Below are positions 33,773 to 43,523 of a stretch of 64,000 nucleotides of DNA, piece after piece. The DNA lies in NCBI GenBank assembly GCA_021108415.1, contig JAIOQX010000005.1, forward strand, positions 1-64,000, given 5' to 3'. Position 1 is the first letter of the stretch, and every line of letters begins with the position of its first letter. A model generated the notes under the pieces. That model saw only the letters and a program-made list of their open reading frames with translations. It was not told the origin of the DNA and did not search any database. The stretch is from Acholeplasmataceae bacterium. Its GTDB lineage: Bacteria; Bacillota_I; Bacilli_A; Acholeplasmatales; Acholeplasmataceae. The position numbers and the translations under genes were made by a program.

Positions 33773-33896
33773 ATAGCATTTGAAAATTATGGGCTACAAT
33801 CCATTATTGAAGGATTTTTGAAATGTTTATGGTAATATGAGTTAGAAGTTAACAATTTAATGAATAACCCATATAAAAAAACAGGAGAAATATATT

Positions 33897-34748
33897 ATGA
33901 AAATAGCAGTATTAACCGATTCAGGTTCAAATTTACAACCAGAATACCTTAAAAAACACAAAAACTTATTTGTAGTGCCTCTTATGATTATTGCAGATGG
34001 AAAAAGCTATAGAGATCAAAAAGAAATCACCGCAGAAGAAGTATATGCACAAATTGATGAAAAAGACTTTTCAACAAGCTTACCTGAAATAGGTGATTTA
34101 AAACAAACGATTGAACAAATTAAAAAAGAAGGATATACTGATTTACTCGTCATCAATATATCATCAGGTCTGTCAGGAACCTATAATGCATTTAGAATTG
34201 AGCTAGAAGCGACTAAAGGCATTAATATCACTCAATATGATACTAAAACGATTGGTGCAGGACAAGGTTACTTAGTAGAACAAGCTATAGAGCTTGCAGA
34301 TAAAAACGTTGAAGTTAAAGATATATTAAAAGCTTTAATGAAACAACGTAAAGATGATTCACTAGCTTTATATACCATTGGAACATTAAAGTATTTGAAA
34401 AAAGGCGGACGTATTGGTAAAGTCGAAGGTACCATTGGCGATCTTCTACATCTTAAGCCAGTCATTAGTGTAGATTTAGAAGGTGTGTATGTCACACTTG
34501 CTAAAGGATTTGGATTAAAGAGATCTTTAATGACGATGAAAAATTTGTTTGTTGAAAAATTCCAAAATTTCAAAATAGATTTAACCGTTCACTATGGTAA
34601 CGGAAAAGAAAAAGCAGAAGAGTTGGCACAAATGATGATGAAGGTATTAAATGTTAGAACACTTACCTTATCTCCATTAACCCCTGTTTTAGGCATTCAT
34701 ACAGGTCCTGAATTCTTTTCATATTGTGGTAGAAAAGTAGAAGAATAA
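33897..34748 (+). CDS. DegV family fatty-acid-binding protein
   Basis: A 283-residue cytosolic protein of the DegV/FakB family, which binds a single fatty acid and, as FakB, presents it to the kinase FakA for phosphorylation. Typical segments are IAVLTDSGSNLQPEY, PLMIIADGKSYRD, STSLPEIGDLKQTIEQ, INISSGLSGTYNAFR, GTLKYLKKGGRIGKVEGTIGDLLHLKPVIS, and the terminal LGIHTGPEFFSYCG. It is transcribed alone; ATG 33897 follows AGGAG (33883-33887). Confidence 0.93.
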   Translation: MKIAVLTDSGSNLQPEYLKKHKNLFVVPLMIIADGKSYRDQKEITAEEVYAQIDEKDFSTSLPEIGDLKQTIEQIKKEGYTDLLVINISSGLSGTYNAFRIELEATKGINITQYDTKTIGAGQGYLVEQAIELADKNVEVKDILKALMKQRKDDSLALYTIGTLKYLKKGGRIGKVEGTIGDLLHLKPVISVDLEGVYVTLAKGFGLKRSLMTMKNLFVEKFQNFKIDLTVHYGNGKEKAEELAQMMMKVLNVRTLTLSPLTPVLGIHTGPEFFSYCGRKVEE

Positions 34749-34760
34749 AATTTTATATAA

Positions 34761-34792
34761 ATCCTTAGCACAAGTTGCTAAGGATTTTTTTA
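34761..34792 (+). terminator. Rho-independent terminator
   Basis: AATCCTTAGCA (34761-34771), a 5-nt loop, TGCTAAGGATT (34777-34787) and a run of T. Confidence 0.9.
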
Positions 34793-34857
34793 TGTCAAAA
34801 TAGCAAATTAGTGATAAGATAAAGTATATAAACTCTAAATAAAAAAGAGGCGTATTT

Positions 34858-35688
34858 ATGAAAGTCTACTGTTTAATTGAAGATACACAGATAAACCATC
34901 ATTTTGGTAGTGAACATGGGGTTAGTTTTTATATTGAAACAAAGCATCATAAAGTGTTGTTTGATGTTGGACAAAGTTCACTTTTTATATCTAACGCAAA
35001 ACAATTTGGCATTGACTTAAGTTTAGTTGATATTGTTGTTATCTCACATGGTCATTATGATCATGGTGGTGGATTAGATGATTTTATGCGAATCAATAAA
35101 CACGCTAAGATTTATATACAAGAAAATGCATTTGATTTATTTTATTCGATGAGAAAACAAGACGAATATACATATATTGGACTTGATCAGAAATTATCTG
35201 ATTCTAATAGATTTGTAAAAATCAAAGGTAATTTTAAAATCGATGATCAATTGTTTATCATGGCAGATGTAAATGCAAATCTATTTTTTCCAAATAGCAA
35301 TCATACCATGTATAAAAAAATTGATGGAAAATATGTGTTAGATGATTTTAAACACGAACAAAACTTGATTGTCACAGACAATCATAAAGTTGCGCTATTT
35401 GCTGGCTGTGGGCATAAAGGTATTATAAATATCATTAATCAAAGCCAAAAACTCATCGAAAATAATAACTTATCACACGTGTTTGGTGGATTTCATTTAA
35501 AAAGCAGATTTAAAGCATATGAAGAATCTAGTCAAAATATAGATGATATTGCGATGATTATGAAACATAAACATATAAACACATACTATACAGGGCATTG
35601 TACAGGTTCTTATGCATTTGATCGGATGAAAAATATTTTAGACGAGCGTCTATTGTATTTTCATCCAGGAGATTTAATTGAATTATAA
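34858..35688 (+). CDS. MBL-fold metallohydrolase
   Basis: A 276-residue metallo-beta-lactamase-fold protein. The zinc motif is SHGHYDHGGGLDDF (residues about 62-75). Downstream ligands are probably in FAGCGHKGIINII and in TGHCTGSYAFDRM. The overall plan (HGVSFYIETKHHKVLFDVGQS start, GGFHL, YYTGHCTG) matches the group related to the dihydropterin-type phosphate synthase annotation in archaea and bacteria, whose true substrates are mostly unknown. It is a single gene with RBS AAGAGG. Confidence 0.85.
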   Translation: MKVYCLIEDTQINHHFGSEHGVSFYIETKHHKVLFDVGQSSLFISNAKQFGIDLSLVDIVVISHGHYDHGGGLDDFMRINKHAKIYIQENAFDLFYSMRKQDEYTYIGLDQKLSDSNRFVKIKGNFKIDDQLFIMADVNANLFFPNSNHTMYKKIDGKYVLDDFKHEQNLIVTDNHKVALFAGCGHKGIINIINQSQKLIENNNLSHVFGGFHLKSRFKAYEESSQNIDDIAMIMKHKHINTYYTGHCTGSYAFDRMKNILDERLLYFHPGDLIEL

Positions 35689-35710
35689 GCTTATGATGCG
35701 TTTTGTTCGC

Positions 35711-35739
35711 TTGTATTTAAAAGCTAAGTTATTTATGAT
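35711..35739 (+). promoter_or_regulatory. Putative promoter of the MacB-type ABC operon
   Basis: TTGTAT (35711-35716), 17 bp, then TATGAT (35734-35739). Confidence 0.55.
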
Positions 35740-35776
35740 AAACTTAAGTTAATCAAAAGGAAGTTAGGTATCTTTT

Positions 35777-36457
35777 ATGGCTCAAATTAAAGTAGCTTCT
35801 CTACAAAAATCATATAAGACAGGAAAATTGGTCACTCCAGTATTAAGAGGTATCGATTTTGTTGTAAAAGAATCAGAGTTTATCTCAATTGTTGGACCTT
35901 CAGGATCAGGAAAATCTACACTGCTTTATGTTTTAAGTGGACTAGAATCATATGATCAAGGTGAAGTCTATATGTTTGATCAATTATTAACTGACTATAA
36001 TGACCATCAAAAAGCTAAATTAAGAAGTCAAGATATAGGATTTGTATTTCAATTTTATAACTTAATGCCTAATTTAACAGCATATGAAAATGTATTGCTA
36101 GCCTCAGTATTAGGCTCTCAAAAATCAAAAAAAGAAGTCCTTGATATTTTAGAGATCGTCGGTATGAAGGACTATAAGGACTATTATCCATCTCAATTAT
36201 CTGGTGGTATGCAACAAAGAGTTGCGATCGCAAGATGTTTAATTAACGATCCTAAAATTATATTTGCAGATGAACCGATTGGAAATTTAGATTATGCAAA
36301 TGGTATAAAGATCATGGAACTGTTTAAAACACTTAATCAAACGTATCATAAGACCATTCTTATGGTAACTCACAATATAGAGTCAACATCATATGGCACA
36401 AGAACTCTGCATATGCTAGATGGAAAGGTGATTGATGATGAGAAAAAGTCTCAATAG
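35777..36457 (+). CDS. ABC transporter ATP-binding protein, MacB/LolD type
   Basis: A 226-residue ATPase. Walker A is VGPSGSGKST, the Q-loop lies in FVFQFYNLMPNLTAYENV, the signature is LSGGMQQRVAIARCL, Walker B is KIIFADEPIGNLD and the switch His is in MVTHN. The FQFYNLMPNLTAYENV string is typical of the MacB/LolD group that pairs with FtsX-like permeases. It overlaps the permease gene by 20 bp. It is probably a mechanotransmission-type system moving lipoproteins or peptides; the exact substrate is unclear. Confidence 0.93.
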   Translation: MAQIKVASLQKSYKTGKLVTPVLRGIDFVVKESEFISIVGPSGSGKSTLLYVLSGLESYDQGEVYMFDQLLTDYNDHQKAKLRSQDIGFVFQFYNLMPNLTAYENVLLASVLGSQKSKKEVLDILEIVGMKDYKDYYPSQLSGGMQQRVAIARCLINDPKIIFADEPIGNLDYANGIKIMELFKTLNQTYHKTILMVTHNIESTSYGTRTLHMLDGKVIDDEKKSQ

Positions 36458-38954
36458 ACTTTTATTTGCTTGGCGTTATGCATTAAAAAACTTCATCTTT
36501 AATCCAATGCGCTCTTTTTTATTAACTGTTGGATTTTTAGGTATTTTTGTAGTCATCATTCTAGCATTTTCTATGAATGATTTTTTTAGAATCTATTATG
36601 TTAATAAATTAGAAGAAAAGTACCAATCATTTGATATGGTGATGAATATCAGTTCAAGTGGTGATGCACGCTTTTTTTCTATCTCTCAAATGAATTTAAA
36701 TGATGATGTCAGCCAAATGATAGAAGATAAGGCTGTTTTTTTTGAGTTTGATGTTTTATTAGAAACCAATCAAACAGATAGAGTTTATGTACATGTTTTT
36801 TCATCAAGTAAAGAAGACTTATCAAAAATATCTACATATACGAATGATGAGATAGATTTAGCTGATGATGAGATGATAATTACAAAGTCTTTCTCAGAAA
36901 CATATGGATTAAATATCGATGATAGTGTATCTTTATTTGCTAGAGAAACACAAAAGACTTTTATCATCAAAGATATCATCGATGATGGACATCTTTTTAT
37001 TGAAAACTCTATTTTCATAGATAAAGATGAGTCATTATTATTCTTTCTTTCTTCATTAAGTCCAAGCCTAGATAGCTTGCCATCTTCATTGCTAAAAAAT
37101 ATGTATAATTTTGTCTATATAGATATTAAGCCTGAGTATTCATATAATCAATTAGCCCAATCTTTGCAAGATATATCACAATATGAGAAGCTTTCATTCA
37201 CACAAACCATAGATCAAAACGCTGTAGATCATTTTGTATCAAGGAATATATCCATCTTTTCTATGATGCTAAGTATTGTTTTTGTGTCTATTTTGTTTGT
37301 TTTACAGACAACTTTATTGGTATATTTTAATGAAAAGAAAGTTATCTTTTCTCAAGTTCATGTTTTAGGAGGTAAAAAACAATTTTCTTTAAGTTTAGTA
37401 TTAATTGAGATGTTTACCTTTTTTATGCTTTCATTTGTCATATCGATTTGGGTTACAAATTTTATCTTAGATTTTGGCATTAATTATCTTAAGATCAATT
37501 TAGTATACGACATTCAGTTCGTGCATTTAATCTATGCATTGATTACGGTCTTATTGTTTTCAGTTGTAATGGTTGTGTATTACTTTAATACGTTTTATCA
37601 AACATCAGATGTTAATCATCTAAAAGAAGAAGGTAGGGAAGTAAGTTTTAATTTTAAAAAATCATTATCAATACTTGCTGGAACAATTTTGGTATATATT
37701 TTATTTGAAATCAATTTTATCAATCAGTTGTTTGGAAAATTATCTGTAATTGTTCAGATCTTATTAGCAATCATCTTTATGTTCGTATTTGCTAAAGTTA
37801 GTTTAAGAGCTATTATATTTATTTTAGGTAAATTTAAGGAAAAGAATTTGTTATATTATCATTTATCTATGATGGTATCTAAAAAAGCATTTAAGCATTA
37901 TACATCAGTCATACTAATCGCATTTTTAACAATTATGCTATTAATTTTTACAAATGGGTATATGGACATAAGATCAGATAGTTATCGAAATGGTTATCAA
38001 ACTGACTTTATCTTAACGCATATCGTTACAGGATTTGATGATGTATATGATGAAATAAAAGAACTTGATCATGTTGAAGATTCCATAAAAGTAGGATTGT
38101 ATACTGAAGTATTTGTAGTTGAACAAAATCAAACAATTAGTCAATTAATATCTATTGATCAAGATCAGATATCGACATTTTTTAATCTTGATATTAATCA
38201 AGAAGACTTAAATGATTTAGATGATGAGTCAAGATTAAAAATATTACTTCCAGATAGATATTATAAATTATATGGGCTTGAAATTGGTGACCAAATTGAT
38301 ATTTATGTAAATCCTACATATAAAACACAAAGCTTTTATATATCAGGATTTTTTGAGAAACAGCTAGGAGATTTGGCATTTACAAATATGCATAAAGTTT
38401 TAAGCGGACAAAGTCCATATCAAGCGATTATCCTTAATTCTAATATAGATAAAAATACGTTAAGAGATGAACTTTTAGATTTGTTTAGCGATCAAATGAT
38501 TCGCATCACAGATGTGAATCAATCTATGGATAGACTGATCTATGAAATGGAAAGAGTAGCTGTTTATATTACAGTTATCTTATCGTTAATTATAGGATGT
38601 TTTGTGATAGCAATGATCAATCACGCACATTTATTATTTGTGCAAGTGAAATCTAATTATGCAAGACTTTATGTAATTGGTTATTCAAAAAAGAGAATGG
38701 TATTAACCCTAATAAAAGAAGGTTTGATTACTTTAATAGTCTTTTATGTAACCTCAAGTATTGGATATATTGTCATTGCATCATATTTTTCAGATTTATC
38801 TATTCTATTTGGAGAGTATGAGCCAGTCAAATTTAGTGCAGTACCATTATTATATGGAGCAGTTATCATTACATTAGTTTTTTCTGTGCAATATGCTATA
38901 TACATATATCAAGTTTTACATATCAAATTATCAGAAATCATTAAATCTTATTAA
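36438..38954 (+). CDS. FtsX-like ABC permease, large
   Basis: A permease of about 838 residues with two FtsX/MacB-like units. The first helix (about 20-42) is followed by a ~220-residue extracytoplasmic domain and three helices near 265-375. Around 400-470 lie two extra helices, then a second long external domain (about 500-690) and a last helix group (about 705-835). The start is placed at ATG 36438 by spacing from AAAGGTGA; ATG 36435 and TTG 36432 are alternatives. It is translated with the upstream ATPase. A lipoprotein follows about 120 bp later and could be its client. Confidence 0.85.
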   Translation: MRKSLNRLLFAWRYALKNFIFNPMRSFLLTVGFLGIFVVIILAFSMNDFFRIYYVNKLEEKYQSFDMVMNISSSGDARFFSISQMNLNDDVSQMIEDKAVFFEFDVLLETNQTDRVYVHVFSSSKEDLSKISTYTNDEIDLADDEMIITKSFSETYGLNIDDSVSLFARETQKTFIIKDIIDDGHLFIENSIFIDKDESLLFFLSSLSPSLDSLPSSLLKNMYNFVYIDIKPEYSYNQLAQSLQDISQYEKLSFTQTIDQNAVDHFVSRNISIFSMMLSIVFVSILFVLQTTLLVYFNEKKVIFSQVHVLGGKKQFSLSLVLIEMFTFFMLSFVISIWVTNFILDFGINYLKINLVYDIQFVHLIYALITVLLFSVVMVVYYFNTFYQTSDVNHLKEEGREVSFNFKKSLSILAGTILVYILFEINFINQLFGKLSVIVQILLAIIFMFVFAKVSLRAIIFILGKFKEKNLLYYHLSMMVSKKAFKHYTSVILIAFLTIMLLIFTNGYMDIRSDSYRNGYQTDFILTHIVTGFDDVYDEIKELDHVEDSIKVGLYTEVFVVEQNQTISQLISIDQDQISTFFNLDINQEDLNDLDDESRLKILLPDRYYKLYGLEIGDQIDIYVNPTYKTQSFYISGFFEKQLGDLAFTNMHKVLSGQSPYQAIILNSNIDKNTLRDELLDLFSDQMIRITDVNQSMDRLIYEMERVAVYITVILSLIIGCFVIAMINHAHLLFVQVKSNYARLYVIGYSKKRMVLTLIKEGLITLIVFYVTSSIGYIVIASYFSDLSILFGEYEPVKFSAVPLLYGAVIITLVFSVQYAIYIYQVLHIKLSEIIKSY

Positions 38955-39076
38955 CAATTAGATTATAGATTAAATAATTGCTATTTCTATTACGAAGTAA
39001 TATAATGGAAATAACTAATACACACAATATAATATTTAACATTTATGGGATTAGTTTCATAAAAAAGGAGGATACA

Positions 39077-41899
39077 ATGAAAAAAATTATTTTATTATTT
39101 GTTTTTATATCTTTTGTTTTCGGGCTTGCAGCTTGTAACAAAGAAGTTGATGTTGATTTAGAGTCACCAACTAATGTTGCAATAACAGGTGATGTTGTAA
39201 GTTGGGATGCCGTTGCAGAAGCGGATTCATATATTGTTTTTATTAATACGACAGAAGTTCCTGTACAAACAACTTCTTATAATTTAGCACTTCAAGAACT
39301 TGCAGCTGGAGATTATTCAATCTCAGTTGTTGCGGTTAAGGATGAAAAGATATCTTTACCATCTACAGTATTACCTTATACTGTTGAAGCAGATGTAAAC
39401 ACTCAATTAAATGCACCTACAGGTGTTTCAATCACAAATGGCATACTTACTTGGACAGCTGTAACAGGAGCTACAAGCTATACAGTTCATGTGGGTTCAC
39501 AAACTTTCACATCGACTCAAGCAACTTTTAACTTATCTCAACAATCATTTGCTGTAGGTAGTTATCAAGTTTATGTAGTTGCAACAGCAGGTACAGATGA
39601 ATCAGCTAATTCAGCAAGTGTTACTTATGTTGTTGAACTTAATGTTGAACAAGATGCGATTAAATTAGCAGTTATTAGAAAAATGGACAGTTCATATACA
39701 CTTGATTTAGATGAAGATGATTTTGAAGATGAATATGAATACAATGAGTATTTAAATGCATTAGATATGGCAAATGCTTATTCAACTGGCGTTCTTATGA
39801 ATGGTATGTCAGAAGTTGATGCAATTGCATTATTCAATGAAGTTTTTCTTATGGTAGGTCTTCTAGCAGATGATATGACAGTTGATGAAATCATTATGGG
39901 ATTTGATATCTTTGATGATTACGATATGGAATCCATTGATGTTGCAAACATGCTATATGAATTAGTATATGCAATGCTAGATGTTAACATTAGAGATTTA
40001 GAGTGGAGAATTACATACGAAGAAGAACAATTACCAGACATTCAAGCTAGAATGGATGCTATTACTTCTTCAGCAACATATCTTGCAGCGTATAACTATA
40101 TGAAATCATTTGCAACTCCTGCTCAAGAAGATGCAGTAGATGCATTATTCTCTGGCCAATATGGAGAAATCATTAGTTCAATGTATGAAATTTCAAATTA
40201 TGCATTATATGGTGGATATCCAATGGAACCAAGTTATTATTCAGATGATCCAATGGTAGTAGGATATATCCAAGATTTAATGGATTTATCTGTAGCGATT
40301 ATAGCTGATAGTGAAGGCACTGCATATTTTGAAAATATTTATAATACAATTAGCGAATTATACAATCTAAATAATATAATTTATTGGGATTTCAATTTTG
40401 TCCAAATGTATATTGATGAATATGAAGATGAAATCTTAACACAAGAAGAAATTAAAGTTATATTTGAAGATAATAAAGATGAAATTATTGATTCAATCGT
40501 TGTTGTCATTGACTTTGTATTAACATTTGAAGAATCACTTTCTCAAAATACAATAGATACAATTAAAGATATGATTGATGGCGAAGAATTAACTATGGCA
40601 GAAATGTTTACTTTAAAAGATGAACTTGTTATTGTTTTAGAAACAGCAATGCCATCAGCTCAAGATTTTACAACAGTTTATGAAACAATGTTTATCATTG
40701 GTGGAAGTGTTGCTGGTGTTGACATGACAGATTATATGAGCTACGCAGCATTTTTAGGTCAAGCAGATGCGCTTGCAATCGATTTAATGTTAGCTTTAGT
40801 ATCTGATATTGATCAAACGCTAATCGATGATGCAATGGCAATCTTAGCTGATGCAGAAGATGAATACGGTATGATTGATTTAGAAAACAATCCAGAAGTC
40901 GCAATCGAATTTATATTATTTGTTGTTGATTTTATGGAAGATTTCGCAGTAGATAATGCAGTTACAATCTCTGCAATGCAAGCATTAGTTACTGATGAAA
41001 TGTTAGAAGATATATATGTCATGGTATTTGATTTAATCAGCGAGCAAATCGAAAATGATGAAATGGGAATTGATCCAGATGAAAAAGCAATCATCTTAAG
41101 CTTCTTAGATGATATGGCATTAGAGTTTGACACATATAAAGCACTAGTTGATATTTTTGGTGATACAACTTCAGATGTTCTATCATATATGATTGATTCT
41201 GAATTAAGTTTAATAGAAACAATTATTAATTTAGAAGCTGGCGACGGTATGAGTATGGTATCATTCTTAACTGATATTGCTTCAATTATCGGTGAAATCA
41301 ATAATATTGATATTGAAATCTTTGATGAAGTAGATTCAGCACAACTTCAAGTATTGTTTGATGCATTAGAATTACCATTAAGAACAATCTTCGAAATCAA
41401 TGAACCAGAATTAGACTTTGATGCAATATATGCAGCACTAGTTCCTGAGTTAAAAACAATTATGTTAAATGTAATTTCATTACAATCTGATATATTAGAA
41501 AACGCTGATAGCATTACAAGTTTATCATTAATAGCTATCATAACTAATACCAATTTAGGAAACTATGAAATGGGCTTATATTCAGCAATCATTACTGTAA
41601 TGAGTGATACATTAACTCCAGCAAATGAAACGATGATTCTAGATACTTTAGATATCATATTTGATGATATCCTATCAAACCAAGATATCTTAGATGTAAC
41701 CATGATGCAGCAATCATTTGTTGATGATCTTAAGTTAGATACAGTAGATGCAGTTCAAAGCTTTATTGATGAATTCCAAGCACTTGGTCTACTTGACTTT
41801 GATAATTTAACAGTATTAGAAGAAGAAAGAATAAATGATTTCTTTGCAGATATCATGAGTGTCCTTGTATACGAAGAAGAAATATACATAGGTAAATAA
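39077..41899 (+). CDS. Large lipoprotein with two Fn3-like domains and a long acidic helical region
   Basis: A 940-residue predicted lipoprotein. The start at 39077 is set by AAGGAGG (39065-39071) and gives a signal peptide with lipobox GLAAC. Two fibronectin-type-III-like repeats follow (about 30-100 and 108-190), each starting with a SPTNVAITGDVVSWDAV-like strand and containing ADSYIVFI or ATSYTVHV. The remaining ~740 residues are acidic and helical, rich in Asp, Glu, Met and Ile (DEDDFEDEYEYNEYLNA and many ETIxDMxD segments), with no family recognised. It is probably surface-exposed. It follows the MacB-type permease but has its own leader. Confidence 0.8.
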   Translation: MKKIILLFVFISFVFGLAACNKEVDVDLESPTNVAITGDVVSWDAVAEADSYIVFINTTEVPVQTTSYNLALQELAAGDYSISVVAVKDEKISLPSTVLPYTVEADVNTQLNAPTGVSITNGILTWTAVTGATSYTVHVGSQTFTSTQATFNLSQQSFAVGSYQVYVVATAGTDESANSASVTYVVELNVEQDAIKLAVIRKMDSSYTLDLDEDDFEDEYEYNEYLNALDMANAYSTGVLMNGMSEVDAIALFNEVFLMVGLLADDMTVDEIIMGFDIFDDYDMESIDVANMLYELVYAMLDVNIRDLEWRITYEEEQLPDIQARMDAITSSATYLAAYNYMKSFATPAQEDAVDALFSGQYGEIISSMYEISNYALYGGYPMEPSYYSDDPMVVGYIQDLMDLSVAIIADSEGTAYFENIYNTISELYNLNNIIYWDFNFVQMYIDEYEDEILTQEEIKVIFEDNKDEIIDSIVVVIDFVLTFEESLSQNTIDTIKDMIDGEELTMAEMFTLKDELVIVLETAMPSAQDFTTVYETMFIIGGSVAGVDMTDYMSYAAFLGQADALAIDLMLALVSDIDQTLIDDAMAILADAEDEYGMIDLENNPEVAIEFILFVVDFMEDFAVDNAVTISAMQALVTDEMLEDIYVMVFDLISEQIENDEMGIDPDEKAIILSFLDDMALEFDTYKALVDIFGDTTSDVLSYMIDSELSLIETIINLEAGDGMSMVSFLTDIASIIGEINNIDIEIFDEVDSAQLQVLFDALELPLRTIFEINEPELDFDAIYAALVPELKTIMLNVISLQSDILENADSITSLSLIAIITNTNLGNYEMGLYSAIITVMSDTLTPANETMILDTLDIIFDDILSNQDILDVTMMQQSFVDDLKLDTVDAVQSFIDEFQALGLLDFDNLTVLEEERINDFFADIMSVLVYEEEIYIGK

Positions 41900-41917
41900 A
41901 TATTTGTATTACAAAAT

Positions 41918-41951
41918 AAAACAGTTGGAAATTTTTCCAACTGTTTTTTTT
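41918..41951. terminator. Terminator
   Basis: AAACAGTTGGAA (from 41919) pairs with TTCCAACTGTTT (41935-41946), followed by T residues, between convergent genes. Confidence 0.85.
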
Positions 41952-41966
41952 GTTTATATGATTAGA

Positions 41967-42602
41967 TTATTTAAGAAATTTAAAAAGTTTAGATAAATAT
42001 TTTAAATGTATAGAAATCATAGGTCCAACTGCTATAGCTAGGATAAATGAGCCTAAGTTTACTGCACCAAAACCTATTTGAGCAATATATCCGATCAATG
42101 TTGCTAAGGCAATCGCGAATAATTCGATTAATATACGCATCGTAAAGAATTTTTTTATTTTAAATATTTTCATACCCATTAAAGTAAGTTCTTCATAGAC
42201 CATTGCTGGATATGTTGAGATCACCATGATTGCTAAGCCAAATGTTAAGAGTATTGCACCAAACACATAAAAGATTAGTTGGAATTCAACAGCTGTGAGT
42301 AGACGACCTTTGAAGACTACGATATTCCAAAAGTCAACAGCTAAGGCTATACCTATAATTGGAATTAATATCGATAAGTATTTCTTTTCTCTCCTATATA
42401 AAGAAACTACAGCCAATACAGAGACATTTACGATAAAACTAGCGGTACCAATCGTAATTTTTGTCCCATCTGATAAGTTTTTAGCGACTGCATCCCATGC
42501 ACCAGCTCCAAGTGTAGAACTATAAACGACATTAATACCTAAAGCAATAATGATAATACCTAGCGTATAGAGACTAATTTTTAAATATAAATGATTTTTC
42601 AT
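41967..42602 (-). CDS. YczE/YitT-type membrane protein
   Basis: A 211-residue membrane protein with about six helices. It starts KISLYTLGIIIIALGINVVYSSTLGAGAWDAVAKNLS, the pattern of the YczE/YyaS/YitT family, in which an early GxGAWD segment is typical. The start at 42602 is selected by GGAGG (42607-42611) on the minus strand. The family's role is not firmly known. It is a single gene. Confidence 0.75.
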   Translation of the reverse strand: MKNHLYLKISLYTLGIIIIALGINVVYSSTLGAGAWDAVAKNLSDGTKITIGTASFIVNVSVLAVVSLYRREKKYLSILIPIIGIALAVDFWNIVVFKGRLLTAVEFQLIFYVFGAILLTFGLAIMVISTYPAMVYEELTLMGMKIFKIKKFFTMRILIELFAIALATLIGYIAQIGFGAVNLGSFILAIAVGPMISIHLKYLSKLFKFLK

Positions 42603-42727
42603 GAAACCTCCAGCAGATGATTTATACATCTGTTCTTTGCTTTATAAGCAAACGCAAATCTATTATATCACAACAAATGATAAACGTAATGTTATCGTAA
42701 GATTAACATGATTTGTTGACTTAAAAG

Positions 42728-42756
42728 TTTACATTTATTAAAAAAAAAGATATAAT
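42728..42756 (+). promoter_or_regulatory. Promoter of the kinase-ABC operon
   Basis: TTTACA (42728-42733), 17 bp, TATAAT (42751-42756), start near 42763, just before the RBS of the next gene. Confidence 0.7.
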
Positions 42757-42777
42757 CTTATAAAATAGGGTGTTAAT

Positions 42778-43512
42778 ATGAAAGAAATCTTAAAAGAAGG
42801 TCATATGGCAACTGTATATATCGATAATGATACAGCGTATAAAACATACGATGATTTTTATCCTGAAGAATGGATTGATAAAGAAATCTATATTCATGAT
42901 ATCTTAATAGAAAAAACGAGTTTAAAAGTTGCGAAAATGATTAAGATAAGTGCACATGAAATTAAAATGCCTTTTTTGAATCAAAAAACTTTAGAAACTG
43001 ATATCATTGATAAATTTAATCATATTAAATTAATAGATTTTGTTCACTTACAATCAAGAATTAATGCTTATGTTGGATTAGAATTAGAAAATGCACATAT
43101 CGTATTTAAAAGATGGATTTTAAGCTCACAACTAGGTGTAGATGTTAAGCGTATCGCTTTAAATATATTGGAAAAGTTAGAATATAAGAACCATTTATGT
43201 CATTTTGATTATCAACCTTCACATGTAGTAGTCAACATTGATCAATATTATGTTATGGATTGGATTCATGCTAAACTTGCTAATCCTATTTTGGATATGG
43301 CAAGTACATATATTATATTGAGATTGAAATCCTATAAATTAGCACATCAATATCTTTATAAACTCATTGATATGATGGATATAAAAAAAGAAGATATCTA
43401 TCAAGTGATACCTTTGATGGCTGCCATCAAAATGATAGAATCTGATGACATATATGCACATAAAGTGTTAACCACTCTAGTTTTTGACCCACAAAACAAA
43501 GATATTATATAA
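42778..43512 (+). CDS. APH-fold small-molecule kinase-like protein
   Basis: A 244-residue protein with an aminoglycoside-phosphotransferase-like fold. The catalytic loop is readable as LCHFDYQPSHVVVN (His-x-Asp, with a downstream Asn) and the metal motif as YVMDWIHAKLANPILDMA. The N-terminal lobe is short (GHMATVYIDNDTAYKTY, with Lys as the ATP-site candidate). It may phosphorylate a small hydroxyl compound or be an antibiotic-modification relative. It starts an operon with a DrrAB-like exporter and a thioredoxin-like protein. Confidence 0.75.
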   Translation: MKEILKEGHMATVYIDNDTAYKTYDDFYPEEWIDKEIYIHDILIEKTSLKVAKMIKISAHEIKMPFLNQKTLETDIIDKFNHIKLIDFVHLQSRINAYVGLELENAHIVFKRWILSSQLGVDVKRIALNILEKLEYKNHLCHFDYQPSHVVVNIDQYYVMDWIHAKLANPILDMASTYIILRLKSYKLAHQYLYKLIDMMDIKKEDIYQVIPLMAAIKMIESDDIYAHKVLTTLVFDPQNKDII

Positions 43513-43523
43513 GGAAGGATAAA

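Noticed and set aside
39077-41899. Long antisense ORFs in the lipoprotein gene as real genes
   Set aside because: They mirror the biased codon composition (GAT/GAA/ATT-rich) of the sense gene and lack ribosome binding sites.
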